Part shown: positions 1-7,574 of the stretch, piece by piece
Layout of the letters: every line of letters begins with the position of its first letter
How positions within the stretch are numbered: the first letter of the stretch is position 1
NCBI RefSeq assembly: GCF_018494055.1
Contig: NZ_JABBFQ010000008.1
Coordinates: forward strand, 107,354 to 171,353
Reading direction: 5' to 3'
Length of the DNA stretch: 64,000 bases
DNA from: Rosenbergiella epipactidis
GTDB taxonomy: Bacteria > Pseudomonadota > Gammaproteobacteria > Enterobacterales > Enterobacteriaceae
The notes under the pieces: generated by a model
The model's input: only the letters and a program-made list of their open reading frames with translations
Told to the model about the DNA's origin: nothing
Databases searched by the model: none
Translations under genes and position numbers: made by a program

Positions 1-330
1 GAACATCTCTGTGATGATATCGCGGTAATGTACCTTGGGCAGCTGGTAGAGACCGCCAGTCGGGATACTCTCTTTAGTCAGCCCTTACATCCCTATACTC
101 AGGCACTCCTCTCCGCCGTCCCTACACTTGATCCAAGTGCCGAGCCGGTTGCGGCGATCCAGGGGGAAATTCCTGACCCATCGAACCCGCCTTCCGGTTG
201 CCGCTTTTCTTCGCGCTGCCCACGAGCGGAAACACAGTGTTATCAGGACGCGCCGAGGCTACGAGAAGTATCGCCGGGGCACCGCGTTGCCTGTCACTTG
301 ATTTCCCCTCATCAGGGACTCCAACAATAG
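1..330 (+). CDS. Peptide/dipeptide ABC transporter ATP-binding protein, C-terminal part
   Basis: This is the 3' end of an ABC ATPase of the DppF/OppF/GsiA type; the open frame runs in from the window edge, so the N-terminus with the Walker motifs is outside. The visible 109 residues start in the segment after the Walker B/H-loop region (EHLCDDIAVMYLGQLVE). They continue into the oligopeptide/dipeptide C-terminal domain with its cysteine motif (CRFSSRCPRAETQC, about residues 68-81). The family energises import of di- or oligopeptides or related substrates at the inner membrane. Which permease it serves cannot be told, because the upstream genes are missing. An internal ATG at 28 is not the true start. 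A weak hairpin (AGGGG/CTCCT) follows the stop codon. Confidence 0.85.
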   Translation, partial: EHLCDDIAVMYLGQLVETASRDTLFSQPLHPYTQALLSAVPTLDPSAEPVAAIQGEIPDPSNPPSGCRFSSRCPRAETQCYQDAPRLREVSPGHRVACHLISPHQGLQQ

Positions 331-380
331 GGGATGACTCCTCATTTGCGACGCAGTGCCGACTTACTCGCCAGGGATGA

Positions 381-799
381 GGGTGTTTCTTAAAACAGGG
401 AGATGAGAGGATGCACGACGAAGAAGCTGTTTATTTTCTCGCCTAGTATGTTAGCCAGTACGTGCTGCGTAAAAGTGGGTAATAGGCTTGAAGGGGATAT
501 CGATAAGCGCTCATTTTATTGATAAAAACTCGCTATATACCTCTCTTAGCCAAACCCTCAGGTCGAATACTGAAACGAGTTTATGGTCGTAAGTCGGAAC
601 ATCGATGATACACTCTTCCGAGCGTCCAGCACCGCATGCTGTCGACATTCCGTCAATCAGTAGAACGAAAAGCGCCCCAATTTTGTCGGTTAACGATCAA
701 TACACGAGAGCTTCCTTCGCGAACAATCGGTGAAGGTAGTACATACTACGATCAAGGCGACTAACCCTGAGAGTGGGGGAGAAAGCATATGACTATCTG
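381..799. other. Gene-free stretch
   Basis: No convincing reading frame, RNA gene or conserved protein remnant is visible on either strand between the ABC ATPase and the tetR promoter. The only local structure noted is a short palindrome, GTAGTA-CA-TACTAC, at 736-749. It may be decayed coding DNA, since spacing of this size is unusual beside the compact backbone operons later in the window. Confidence 0.5.
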
Positions 800-838
800 T
801 TGGCAGACTAATGGTCACTAATTTATAACAGGGTCACT
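800..838 (+). promoter_or_regulatory. Candidate tetR promoter with two GGTCACT half-sites
   Basis: A possible sigma-70 promoter is TTGGCA (800-805), an 18-nt spacer and TATAAC (824-829), upstream of the TetR-family gene at 876. GGTCACT occurs twice in direct orientation, at 813-819 (inside the spacer) and 832-838 (just after the -10). The same GGTCAC half-site recurs as an inverted pair on the RND operon promoter at 1495-1518. The inference is that the TetR protein binds here and represses its own gene. The -35 element is only moderately close to consensus. Confidence 0.5.
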
Positions 839-875
839 CGTTGTTAACTGCCCATTATCACGCTAGGCTATAAGA

Positions 876-1490
876 ATGAATAAAAAAACAACCACTCCCC
901 CAGTCAGGGGACCTTCAGAGCATACGATCCGCGACCAAGTGGTTGCTGCGGCAACAGAATATTTTGGTTATTTTGGCTACGAAAAAACGACCGTTTCAGA
1001 CTTAGCGAAAGCGATTGGATTCTCCAAGGCATACATCTATAAATTTTTCGACTCGAAACAGGCGATCGGCGAGCAGATTTGTTCTAATTGTCTGATGAGT
1101 ATCATGGATATCGTTAATGCCGCCGTTGCTAATGCGCCGACGGCTTCGGAAAAAATAAGGCAACTCTTTAGCGTACTAACGCAATCTGGGAGCGATCTCT
1201 TCTTTCACGACCGTAAGCTCTATAACATCGCGGCGGTCGCTGCTCGGGATAAATGGCCATCGGTTGCCCTATACGAAGCCCGCCTTATGAAGCTTATCGA
1301 GAGTATATTAATTGAAGGGCGTGATTGCGGAGAATTCGAACAGCAAACCCCTCTCGATGAGGCAACAAAAGCCGTATTTCTTGTGATGGAACCTTTTATA
1401 AGCCCTGTTCAACTTCAGTATAATCTCGATACGGCAGAGTCCGCAGCGGCCCTTCTTTCGTCACTGATCTTAAGGAGTCTCGCCCCTTGA
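876..1490 (+). CDS. TetR/AcrR-family transcriptional regulator of the adjacent RND operon
   Basis: A 204-residue protein with the normal TetR architecture. The N-terminal DNA-binding domain has a clear helix-turn-helix around residues 38-62 (TVSDLAKAIGFSKAYIYKFF) and is followed by a divergent all-helical ligand-binding domain. It lies 73 bp upstream of, and in the same orientation as, an RND adaptor/pump pair. This is the usual arrangement for a local repressor of efflux that is released by a pump substrate. Shared GGTCAC half-sites lie before this gene and before the pump operon, which supports regulation of both. The Shine-Dalgarno sequence is weak. The ligand is unknown, and it is not a close match to E. 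coli AcrR as I recall that protein. Confidence 0.85.
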   Translation: MNKKTTTPPVRGPSEHTIRDQVVAAATEYFGYFGYEKTTVSDLAKAIGFSKAYIYKFFDSKQAIGEQICSNCLMSIMDIVNAAVANAPTASEKIRQLFSVLTQSGSDLFFHDRKLYNIAAVAARDKWPSVALYEARLMKLIESILIEGRDCGEFEQQTPLDEATKAVFLVMEPFISPVQLQYNLDTAESAAALLSSLILRSLAP

Positions 1491-1494
1491 TTTA

Positions 1495-1529
1495 GTGACC
1501 ATTGACAAATTTGGTCACAAGTATAAGAT
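1495..1529 (+). promoter_or_regulatory. Promoter of the RND efflux operon overlapped by an inverted-repeat operator
   Basis: The inverted repeat GTGACC (1495-1500) / GGTCAC (1513-1518), separated by 12 nt, surrounds a consensus -35 box TTGACA (1502-1507). A -10-like TAAGAT follows at 1524-1529 after a 16-nt spacer. The operator therefore sits on the -35 and spacer of the adaptor gene at 1564. This is the expected position for repression by the TetR-type product encoded just upstream. The half-site matches the direct repeats at 813 and 832. Confidence 0.65.
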
Positions 1530-1563
1530 TACGGTTACTTTCCCTACGCCACTCCGGTAACCT

Positions 1564-2667
1564 ATGCTTAAAATTTACCCCATTATCTGCCTGTTGCCGT
1601 TAGCCTTAGTGGCTTGCGGCGATAAATCCGCTACCGACGATCCTCGCACATTGCCTCCTCTGGTCAGGGCTGTAAAGGTGTCTGACACCCATAATGCTAT
1701 TCGTTCCTTCACCGGTGTCGTGGTAGCAAAAATACAAAGCGACCTAGGTTTTAGGGTGTCAGGCAAAATTTTGGAACGCTTCGTGGAGACTGGCCAGACG
1801 GTGAGGCGCGGGCAACCACTGATGCGTCTTGATCCAAGCGATCTTGGCCTCCAAGCTCAGGCTTCACAGCAGGCGGTTAATGCGGCTCGCGCTCGCGCGA
1901 GGCAAGCCTCACTCGATGAAGCGCGCTATCGAAGCTTAGTTACGACAGGTACCGTTTCGGTATCAACCTATGACCAGTATAAAGCTGCCGCGGATTCCGC
2001 GAGAGCTGACTTGAGTGCGGCGCAATCGCAGGCCAATGTGGCACGGAATGCCCAGAGTTATGCCGTCCTGGTTGCAGATAGCGATGGGGTGGTGATGGAG
2101 AGACTCGCCGAGCCGGGTCAGGTGGTTAGCGCAGGTCAACCCGTTATCAGATTAGCGCGTGCCGGGCAGCGGGAGGCATTAGTTCAATTACCTGAAACGC
2201 TAAGACCAGCGATTGGTAGCCAAGCTGAAGCAACGTTGTATGGCGATAGAAATCAGCCTGTCGAGGCTCGGCTCCGTGTTCTCTCCGATGCAGCCGACCC
2301 TTTAACGCGGACCTTTGAAGCACGCTATGTCTTGGCCGGTCCATTAGCCAATGCCCCATTAGGGGCTACCGTCACCCTGCATATCGCTGAGGGAAAAGCG
2401 GCCGTTACCGTCGCGCAAGTGCCTATTACCTCGCTCTTCGACCCAGGTAACGGTCCGGGAGTGTGGGTGATTACCGGTCGTCCCACTCGGGTAGCCTGGC
2501 GGGCGGTACAGGTTGCCGGTCTGAGCGACGATATGGCCACTGTCACCCGCGGAGTGGGTAGTGATGATGAGGTTGTCGCGTTAGGGGCTAACTTACTGCA
2601 CGAAGGGGAGACAGTACGTGTGGCCCATCAAGGTGATGGCAGCATAGCGGGGGGGACAGCCCCATGA
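1564..2667 (+). CDS. RND efflux periplasmic adaptor lipoprotein (membrane fusion protein)
   Basis: A 367-residue HlyD/AcrA-type adaptor that bridges an inner-membrane RND pump to an outer-membrane channel. The N-terminus is a lipoprotein signal ending in a lipobox (LALVAC, about residues 14-19), so it should be anchored by a lipidated cysteine. A barrel-sandwich/lipoyl half-motif (SDLGFRVSGKILERFVETG, about 60-78) is followed by an alanine/glutamine-rich helical hairpin (about 95-155). The second lipoyl half (DSDGVVMERLAEPGQVV) and the beta-barrel come next. Its stop overlaps the pump start by 4 nt (ATGA), so the two are translationally coupled. No outer-membrane factor gene is present, so it probably uses a TolC encoded elsewhere. 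The substrate is unknown. Confidence 0.9.
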   Translation: MLKIYPIICLLPLALVACGDKSATDDPRTLPPLVRAVKVSDTHNAIRSFTGVVVAKIQSDLGFRVSGKILERFVETGQTVRRGQPLMRLDPSDLGLQAQASQQAVNAARARARQASLDEARYRSLVTTGTVSVSTYDQYKAAADSARADLSAAQSQANVARNAQSYAVLVADSDGVVMERLAEPGQVVSAGQPVIRLARAGQREALVQLPETLRPAIGSQAEATLYGDRNQPVEARLRVLSDAADPLTRTFEARYVLAGPLANAPLGATVTLHIAEGKAAVTVAQVPITSLFDPGNGPGVWVITGRPTRVAWRAVQVAGLSDDMATVTRGVGSDDEVVALGANLLHEGETVRVAHQGDGSIAGGTAP

Positions 2668-5600
2668 GTAACTCCCGCTTCAATCTTTCTTCGCTCGCTG
2701 TTCGCGAGCGCTCGATCACCTTGTTTCTAATTATTCTCGTAACGGTCGCCGGTACGCTCTCTTTTTTCAAGCTAGGTCGAGCGGAAGATCCGCCCTTTAC
2801 CGTCAAGCAGATGACAATCATTACCGCATGGCCAGGGGCAACTGCTCAAGAAATGCAAGATCAAGTCGCTGAACCGCTAGAAAAACGCTTGCAGGAGCTG
2901 AAGTGGTACGACCGCACAGAAACTTATACCCGTCCCGGAATGGCTTTTACTACGCTATCGCTTCAAGACAGTACACCACCTTCGCAGGTACAAGAAGAGT
3001 TTTATCAGGCGCGAAAGAAAATAAGTGATGAGACTAAAAATCTCCCGCCAGGCGTTGTGGGACCGATGGTCAATGATGAGTTTTCCGATGTGACCTTTGC
3101 GCTTTTTGCCCTGAAAGCTAAGGGCGAGCCACAGCGTTTACTGGCGCGTGATGCCGAATCACTACGTCAGCGTCTGCTTCACGTACCGGGCGTAAAGAAA
3201 GTCGATATAATTGGTGAGCAGTCCGAGCGTATCTTTGTCTCTTTTTCCCATGATAAGTTAGCTACTCTCGGGGTCTCGCCCCAAGATATCTTTTCAGCCC
3301 TAAACAGCCAAAATATGCTCACGCCAGCAGGATCGATTGATACTCATGGCCCGCAGGTTTTTATCCGCCTAGAAGGCGCTTTTAATAAGCTTACGCAAAT
3401 TCGTCAAACACCCGTCGTGGTTAACGGCAAAACTCTACTATTGTCCGATATTGCTACCGTCGAACGGGGCTACGAAGATCCTGCAACATTTATCCTCCGT
3501 AACCAAGGTGAACCCGCATTGTTACTGGGTGTAGTTATGCGAGAAGGGTGGAATGGGCTGACGCTAGGAAAGTCCCTAGATACCGAAGCCGCCAGCATAA
3601 ACGCCTCGATGCCGTTAGGGATGTCGCTAACAAAAGTCACTGATCAGTCTGTTAATATTCGCTCTGCCGTTGATGAATTTATGGTCAAATTCTTCGTCGC
3701 GCTGCTGGTCGTCATGGTGGTCTGTTTTGTCAGTATGGGCTGGCGCGTCGGCATCGTTGTCGCTGCGGCAGTCCCCTTGACACTGGCCGCCGTTTTTATG
3801 GTCATGGAAGCCACGGGTAAAAATTTCGACCGCATTACCCTCGGATCCCTCATTCTGGCGCTAGGGCTTTTGGTGGACGACGCTATTATTGCGATCGAGA
3901 TGATGGTCGTAAAAATGGAGGAAGGCTACGATCGTATTAAGGCGTCTGCCTATGCATGGAGCCATACTGCGGCGCCGATGTTAGCCGGGACATTGGTGAC
4001 GGTAGTGGGCTTTATGCCCAACGGTTTTGCACATTCTACGGCGGGTGAATACACCAGTAATATGTTTTGGATTGTAGGCATTGCCCTTATCGCCTCCTGG
4101 ATAGTGGCGGTTGTCTTTACGCCTTATCTCGGAGTGAAGATGTTGCCAGAGATTAAAACGGCGTCCGGAGGACATACGGCAGTTTATGATACACCGCGCT
4201 ATAACCGCTTTCGTCGCTTATTGACTCAAGTGATCGCTAGAAAATGGCTGGTCGCTGGTGCGGTGGTTATCGTCTTTACGTTGGCCATCGTCGGGATGGC
4301 GGGAGTTAAGAAACAATTTTTCCCAACCTCTGACCGTCCAGTGGTACTGGTTGAGATTCAGATGCCTTACGGTACCTCGATTGAACAGACCGATGCCGCT
4401 GCCGCGAAAATAGAAAACTGGCTGAAAAAGCAAAAAGAAGCGAAGGTCGTTACCTCTTATATCGGTCAGGGGCCTCCCCGTTTCTACCTCGCGATGACAC
4501 CTGAGTTACCTGATCCGTCTTTTGCTAAAATTGTAGTACTCACCGACAGTCAAGAGGCCCGCGATAAGCTTAAGTCTCGGTTACGACGTGTCGCGGCTGA
4601 TGGACTTGCTCCGCAAGCACGTATACGCGTTACCCAGCTCGTTTTCGGTCCTTATTCACCCTATCCCGTGGCCTATCGTGTGATGGGACCCGATCCAGAT
4701 AAGCTGCGCGTCATCGCGGGGAAAGTCGAAGCGGTAATGCTGGCCAGCCCTTTAATGAGAACCGTCAATACAGACTGGGGCCAGCGCGTCCCAACGCTTC
4801 ACTTTTCGCTCAATCAGGATCGGCTTCAGGCGGTAGGTCTTACCTCAAATAGCGTCGCCGAGCAACTTCAGTTCCTCCTCTCTGGCGTGGCGATAACAGC
4901 CGTGCGCGAGGATATTCGCTCCGTACAGGTCATGGGGCGTGCAGCAGGCGATAGTCGGCTTGATCCCGCTAAAATAGCTGCATTCACGTTGGTGGGGGCT
5001 TCAGGTCAGCGAGTACCGCTCTCTCAGGTCGGTGATATCGAGGTAAGAATGGAGGACCCCTTACTACGACGCCGAGATCGTACCCCGACTATCACGGTAA
5101 GAAGCGATATTGCGGACTCCTTGCAGCCACCGGATGTCTCCACGGCGATCCTAAAACAGTTACAACCGATTATTACTAAACTCCCTGCGGGATACCGTAT
5201 TGAGCAAGGAGGGCCTATCGAGGAGTCGGATAAAGCGACGCAAGCGATGATTCCACTCTTCCCGATAATGATCGCCATCACGCTGCTCATTATTATCTTG
5301 CAGGTAAGATCGATGTCAGCGATGGTGATGGTATTTTTAACCTCACCATTAGGGTTAATTGGAGTGGTCCCGACGTTGCTACTATTCAACCAACCCTTCG
5401 GCATTAACGCATTAGTGGGATTGATCGCCTTATCGGGAATTCTAATGCGTAACACATTAATCCTTATCGGGCAGATTCATCATAACGAGAGTGAAGGGCT
5501 ATCTCCTTTTGAGTCAGTAGTTGAGGCAACGGTTCAGCGCGCTAGGCCCGTATTACTGACGGCAATGGCGGCCATTTTGGCTTTTATTCCGCTCACGCAT

Positions 5601-5726
5601 TCGGTCTTTTGGGGGACGCTGGCTTATACGCTGATCGGCGGAACCTTCGCGGGGACGATTATCACCCTCGTATTTCTACCCGCCATGTATGCGATCTGGT
5701 TCAAAATCCAGCGGAAAAATGAGTAA
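2664..5726 (+). CDS. RND-family efflux pump, inner-membrane permease
   Basis: A 1020-residue proton-driven resistance-nodulation-division transporter. It has the expected two-fold layout: TM1 near residues 14-34, a large periplasmic loop, TM2-6 at about 330-470, a second periplasmic loop, and TM8-12 at about 860-1010. The proton-relay acidic pair is visible in TM4 (LLVDDAIIAIE, near residue 403). At the position where AcrB has Lys940 the motif reads RNTLILIGQI, so arginine replaces lysine. The short N-terminus and overall sequence look more like TriC/VexH-type pumps than AcrB. It is co-transcribed with the adaptor and presumably controlled by the upstream TetR protein. Substrate range cannot be inferred. 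Confidence 0.92.
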   Translation: MSNSRFNLSSLAVRERSITLFLIILVTVAGTLSFFKLGRAEDPPFTVKQMTIITAWPGATAQEMQDQVAEPLEKRLQELKWYDRTETYTRPGMAFTTLSLQDSTPPSQVQEEFYQARKKISDETKNLPPGVVGPMVNDEFSDVTFALFALKAKGEPQRLLARDAESLRQRLLHVPGVKKVDIIGEQSERIFVSFSHDKLATLGVSPQDIFSALNSQNMLTPAGSIDTHGPQVFIRLEGAFNKLTQIRQTPVVVNGKTLLLSDIATVERGYEDPATFILRNQGEPALLLGVVMREGWNGLTLGKSLDTEAASINASMPLGMSLTKVTDQSVNIRSAVDEFMVKFFVALLVVMVVCFVSMGWRVGIVVAAAVPLTLAAVFMVMEATGKNFDRITLGSLILALGLLVDDAIIAIEMMVVKMEEGYDRIKASAYAWSHTAAPMLAGTLVTVVGFMPNGFAHSTAGEYTSNMFWIVGIALIASWIVAVVFTPYLGVKMLPEIKTASGGHTAVYDTPRYNRFRRLLTQVIARKWLVAGAVVIVFTLAIVGMAGVKKQFFPTSDRPVVLVEIQMPYGTSIEQTDAAAAKIENWLKKQKEAKVVTSYIGQGPPRFYLAMTPELPDPSFAKIVVLTDSQEARDKLKSRLRRVAADGLAPQARIRVTQLVFGPYSPYPVAYRVMGPDPDKLRVIAGKVEAVMLASPLMRTVNTDWGQRVPTLHFSLNQDRLQAVGLTSNSVAEQLQFLLSGVAITAVREDIRSVQVMGRAAGDSRLDPAKIAAFTLVGASGQRVPLSQVGDIEVRMEDPLLRRRDRTPTITVRSDIADSLQPPDVSTAILKQLQPIITKLPAGYRIEQGGPIEESDKATQAMIPLFPIMIAITLLIIILQVRSMSAMVMVFLTSPLGLIGVVPTLLLFNQPFGINALVGLIALSGILMRNTLILIGQIHHNESEGLSPFESVVEATVQRARPVLLTAMAAILAFIPLTHSVFWGTLAYTLIGGTFAGTIITLVFLPAMYAIWFKIQRKNE

Positions 5727-6465
5727 GATTATCCCGTAGCGTTTTTACGAAAGTCCTTCATAGACTACTCGCGCCGATGCAGGCTCGCTTACCGCCGGAC
5801 TTGAAGGTGGAAGCGAGGAACAAAGGGGGGTTGGGCTTGCGATAGCTCAACCACCTATGCTGGCGGATAAAGTATATCAACACGTAGGCTATATTATTTC
5901 GTGATATAGCCAGCTCTCCGCTACCGAAAGGGGACGCCCGAACACTCCCAATAACAGCCTATAAATCCTTCACACCCGGTCAATATAGAGAAATAGCAGT
6001 GGGAATTACCCTGTCCCTTCTTATTGGGAGAATAGGGATAGTTAAATAGTGACGTTAATTTAAATAATATCAAACGAGAGCCTATAAGCTATTACAAGAG
6101 CAATGTTTGCCCAGTTGTTAACCACTTTTTTATCTCATCCTAGGGCTAATTAAATTAATCGACGATTACTCAGTAGGGAACTTCTTAGAAATTTTATAAG
6201 AATCGTCTTGAAAACTATCACCAGTGAGCCTAACTCTATCTTTTGCCGTGAGCACAGTGATCCACGGAAAAGGCTAAGGTCTTCGTGTATAGACTGCTGA
6301 CCACCAACGAGACTAGTATTAGCCTCTCGGCCGCCACTGACCTATACAATTCGGTTTATTACTGTTAACTTCCTCGCGTTATGAGTTATAAAAATCCAAC
6401 TTTAGTGAACTTGATGGTAGGTTATAATTGTGGTCAATCGTAATATCTCTTTAGCGAGGGAATCG
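5727..6465. other. Gene-free stretch with several inverted repeats
   Basis: No coding region of credible length is seen in these 740 bases. They contain a hairpin GGCTATAT/ATATAGCC (5887-5911, 9-nt loop), a 10-bp perfect inverted repeat CTCCCAATAA/TTATTGGGAG (arms 5945-5954 and 6021-6030) and a smaller repeat TTCTTA/TAAGAA (6182-6202). A TATAAT at 6423-6428 is a possible -10 for the porin gene downstream, but no good -35 accompanies it. I see no transposase or phage remnant. Confidence 0.5.
5945..6030. repeat. 10-bp perfect inverted repeat, 86 bp end to end
   Basis: CTCCCAATAA at 5945-5954 and TTATTGGGAG at 6021-6030 are exact reverse complements flanking 66 bp of non-coding sequence. The size resembles a small MITE-like element or a long-range RNA stem. 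No target-site duplication is obvious and no second copy was seen in the window, so its nature is undecided. Confidence 0.4.
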
Positions 6466-6606
6466 ATGAATAGAACGGTTAGTAAAAAATCGACGATAAT
6501 GAAAAACCCTCCTATCTCGACACACTACCTTTTGCTCCAAAAAAAAAACGTGCCCGTTATTGATGCTATTAGTGTTTTTTCCCTCTATTTCCTTCAGTGC
6601 AGGTAG
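6466..6606 (+). other. Upstream frame of the porin gene, with the real ribosome-binding site
   Basis: An ATG at 6466 with a good Shine-Dalgarno (GCGAGGG, ending 5 nt before) opens a frame that reads 46 codons to a TAG at 6604-6606. After the A10 tract at 6539-6548 the porin continues in another frame. Removing one A would join the two and give a signal peptide with a KK n-region, the hydrophobic core PLLMLLVFF and an SFSA cleavage site. The sequence suggests that this is the authentic 5' end of the porin gene, displaced by a one-base shift. A second in-frame ATG is at 6499. Confidence 0.55.
6539..6548 (+). repeat. A10 homopolymer at the reading-frame break of the porin gene
   Basis: Ten consecutive adenines lie exactly where the well-initiated upstream frame and the porin frame part company. 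A nine-base tract would restore a single open frame. Such tracts are known sites of replication slippage (phase variation), transcriptional slippage and sequencing indels. Confidence 0.7.
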
Positions 6607-7228
6607 CTGGATAGACGTCCGTGACGGCTATGAGACCGCATATAATCGTCACGAACTTTCCTTTAGGGGGGGCTATAATTTCGATAATACGGCCGGTATT
6701 ATGTTTACGAGTGCCTATAATTTAGAAGCAATGAACCAGTTCGACTATAGTTGGCGTGAGTTGGAGGGATGGTATCCATTAGTTAACTATAATAAATTTT
6801 GGGTTACTGGTGGGGCTCTATTCAATGGTAATACCGATGGAAGTGGCGGGGCGGGTTATTTCGATTTTAAGTCTATGCTAAGGGAAGATTTGACGGTTAC
6901 TTTACGTACTCGATACAATTATCGCAACTACGACTCAGACAACATATATAGTAGAAGAAAACCCGCAAACACTCTAGAGTCCCATCTTGGGGTAAGCTAT
7001 AACATAAATAATGATTGGAATTACTATTTCGAGCCTGCCTACTTCAAACATTTGAATAACTTTCGTTCAGCAAATAATAAAAGTTATCATATTGAGGTCG
7101 ATAATATGTTGACCTACTTGGGCTTCAAGCATATCCAGCCGTCGATAGAGTTGGCCTATCTCGATCGCTCTGCACAGCGCAATCGCAATAACTATCGTAT
7201 ACGAGTGGGTCTGCGCTACAATTTCTGA
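6560..7228 (+). CDS. KdgM-family oligosaccharide porin, 5' end frameshifted
   Basis: A small outer-membrane beta-barrel of the oligogalacturonate-specific KdgM family. The chain alternates aromatic and polar residues in strands, begins the mature part with GSWIDVRDGYE, and ends with RIRVGLRYNF, whose terminal Phe is typical of outer-membrane proteins. KdgM porins admit acidic or neutral plant oligosaccharides. The apparent start at 6560 (TTG, with ATG at 6563) has no Shine-Dalgarno and would yield a signal peptide lacking its positive n-region. The true start is more likely 6466, interrupted by the A10 tract. Downstream and convergent are a GH43 glycosidase and a LacY-like permease, which suggests a shared oligosaccharide uptake role. 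It may be phase-variable, slippage-expressed or a recent pseudogene. Confidence 0.75.
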   Translation: MMLLVFFPSISFSAGSWIDVRDGYETAYNRHELSFRGGYNFDNTAGIMFTSAYNLEAMNQFDYSWRELEGWYPLVNYNKFWVTGGALFNGNTDGSGGAGYFDFKSMLREDLTVTLRTRYNYRNYDSDNIYSRRKPANTLESHLGVSYNINNDWNYYFEPAYFKHLNNFRSANNKSYHIEVDNMLTYLGFKHIQPSIELAYLDRSAQRNRNNYRIRVGLRYNF

Positions 7229-7524
7229 GAATAAGGGAATTGATTAATCTCGTCGTTGAAATGAGGATCTCTATTATCTCAGTAATCACGACATAGGTAG
7301 TAGTATTACGGGTTTCCTTTAAAAATGGGTCACTACGTTGATAGCTAGCAAAGCGCAGGCTTTAGCGAAAATCATTAATTACTACAGCGCCTAATCGTGA
7401 TGTCGAATGACTCTATTGAGAGAGGGATGAAACAGCTTAGGGTTGATACCAACCAAGGAATTGCGGTGAATGATTAAGGCTAGCGCCACTTTCTGATTTT
7501 TCTCCAGAACAATGCTGAGAAATA

Positions 7525-7570
7525 ATAAGCAGTGATAATCTATAGAGGTAGAAATTTATCACTGCCTTAT
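7525..7570. terminator. Hairpin between the convergent porin and GH43 genes
   Basis: GCAGTGATAA (7529-7538) and TTATCACTGC (7556-7565) form a perfect 10-bp stem, which extends by four more pairs (ATAA/TTAT) across a one-base bulge. It lies directly after the stop of the minus-strand GH43 gene and is likely a terminator for that operon, perhaps working in both directions. The remainder of 7229-7524 shows nothing else I can name. Confidence 0.6.
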
Positions 7571-7574
7571 CGAA

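Noticed and set aside
5024..5455. 143-codon minus-strand frame inside the RND pump
   Set aside because: It lies entirely opposite a strongly conserved RND permease and has no ribosome-binding site or recognisable domain; it is a complementary-strand shadow.
6182..6202. KdgR operator upstream of the porin gene
   Set aside because: The TTCTTA/TAAGAA dyad does not match the KdgR consensus, and no other convincing site was found.
6560..6565. TTG/ATG as the genuine start of the KdgM-like porin
   Set aside because: No Shine-Dalgarno, and the resulting signal peptide lacks a positive n-region; the upstream ATG at 6466 with GAGGG fits better if one base of the A10 tract is removed. It is retained only as the annotated frame boundary.
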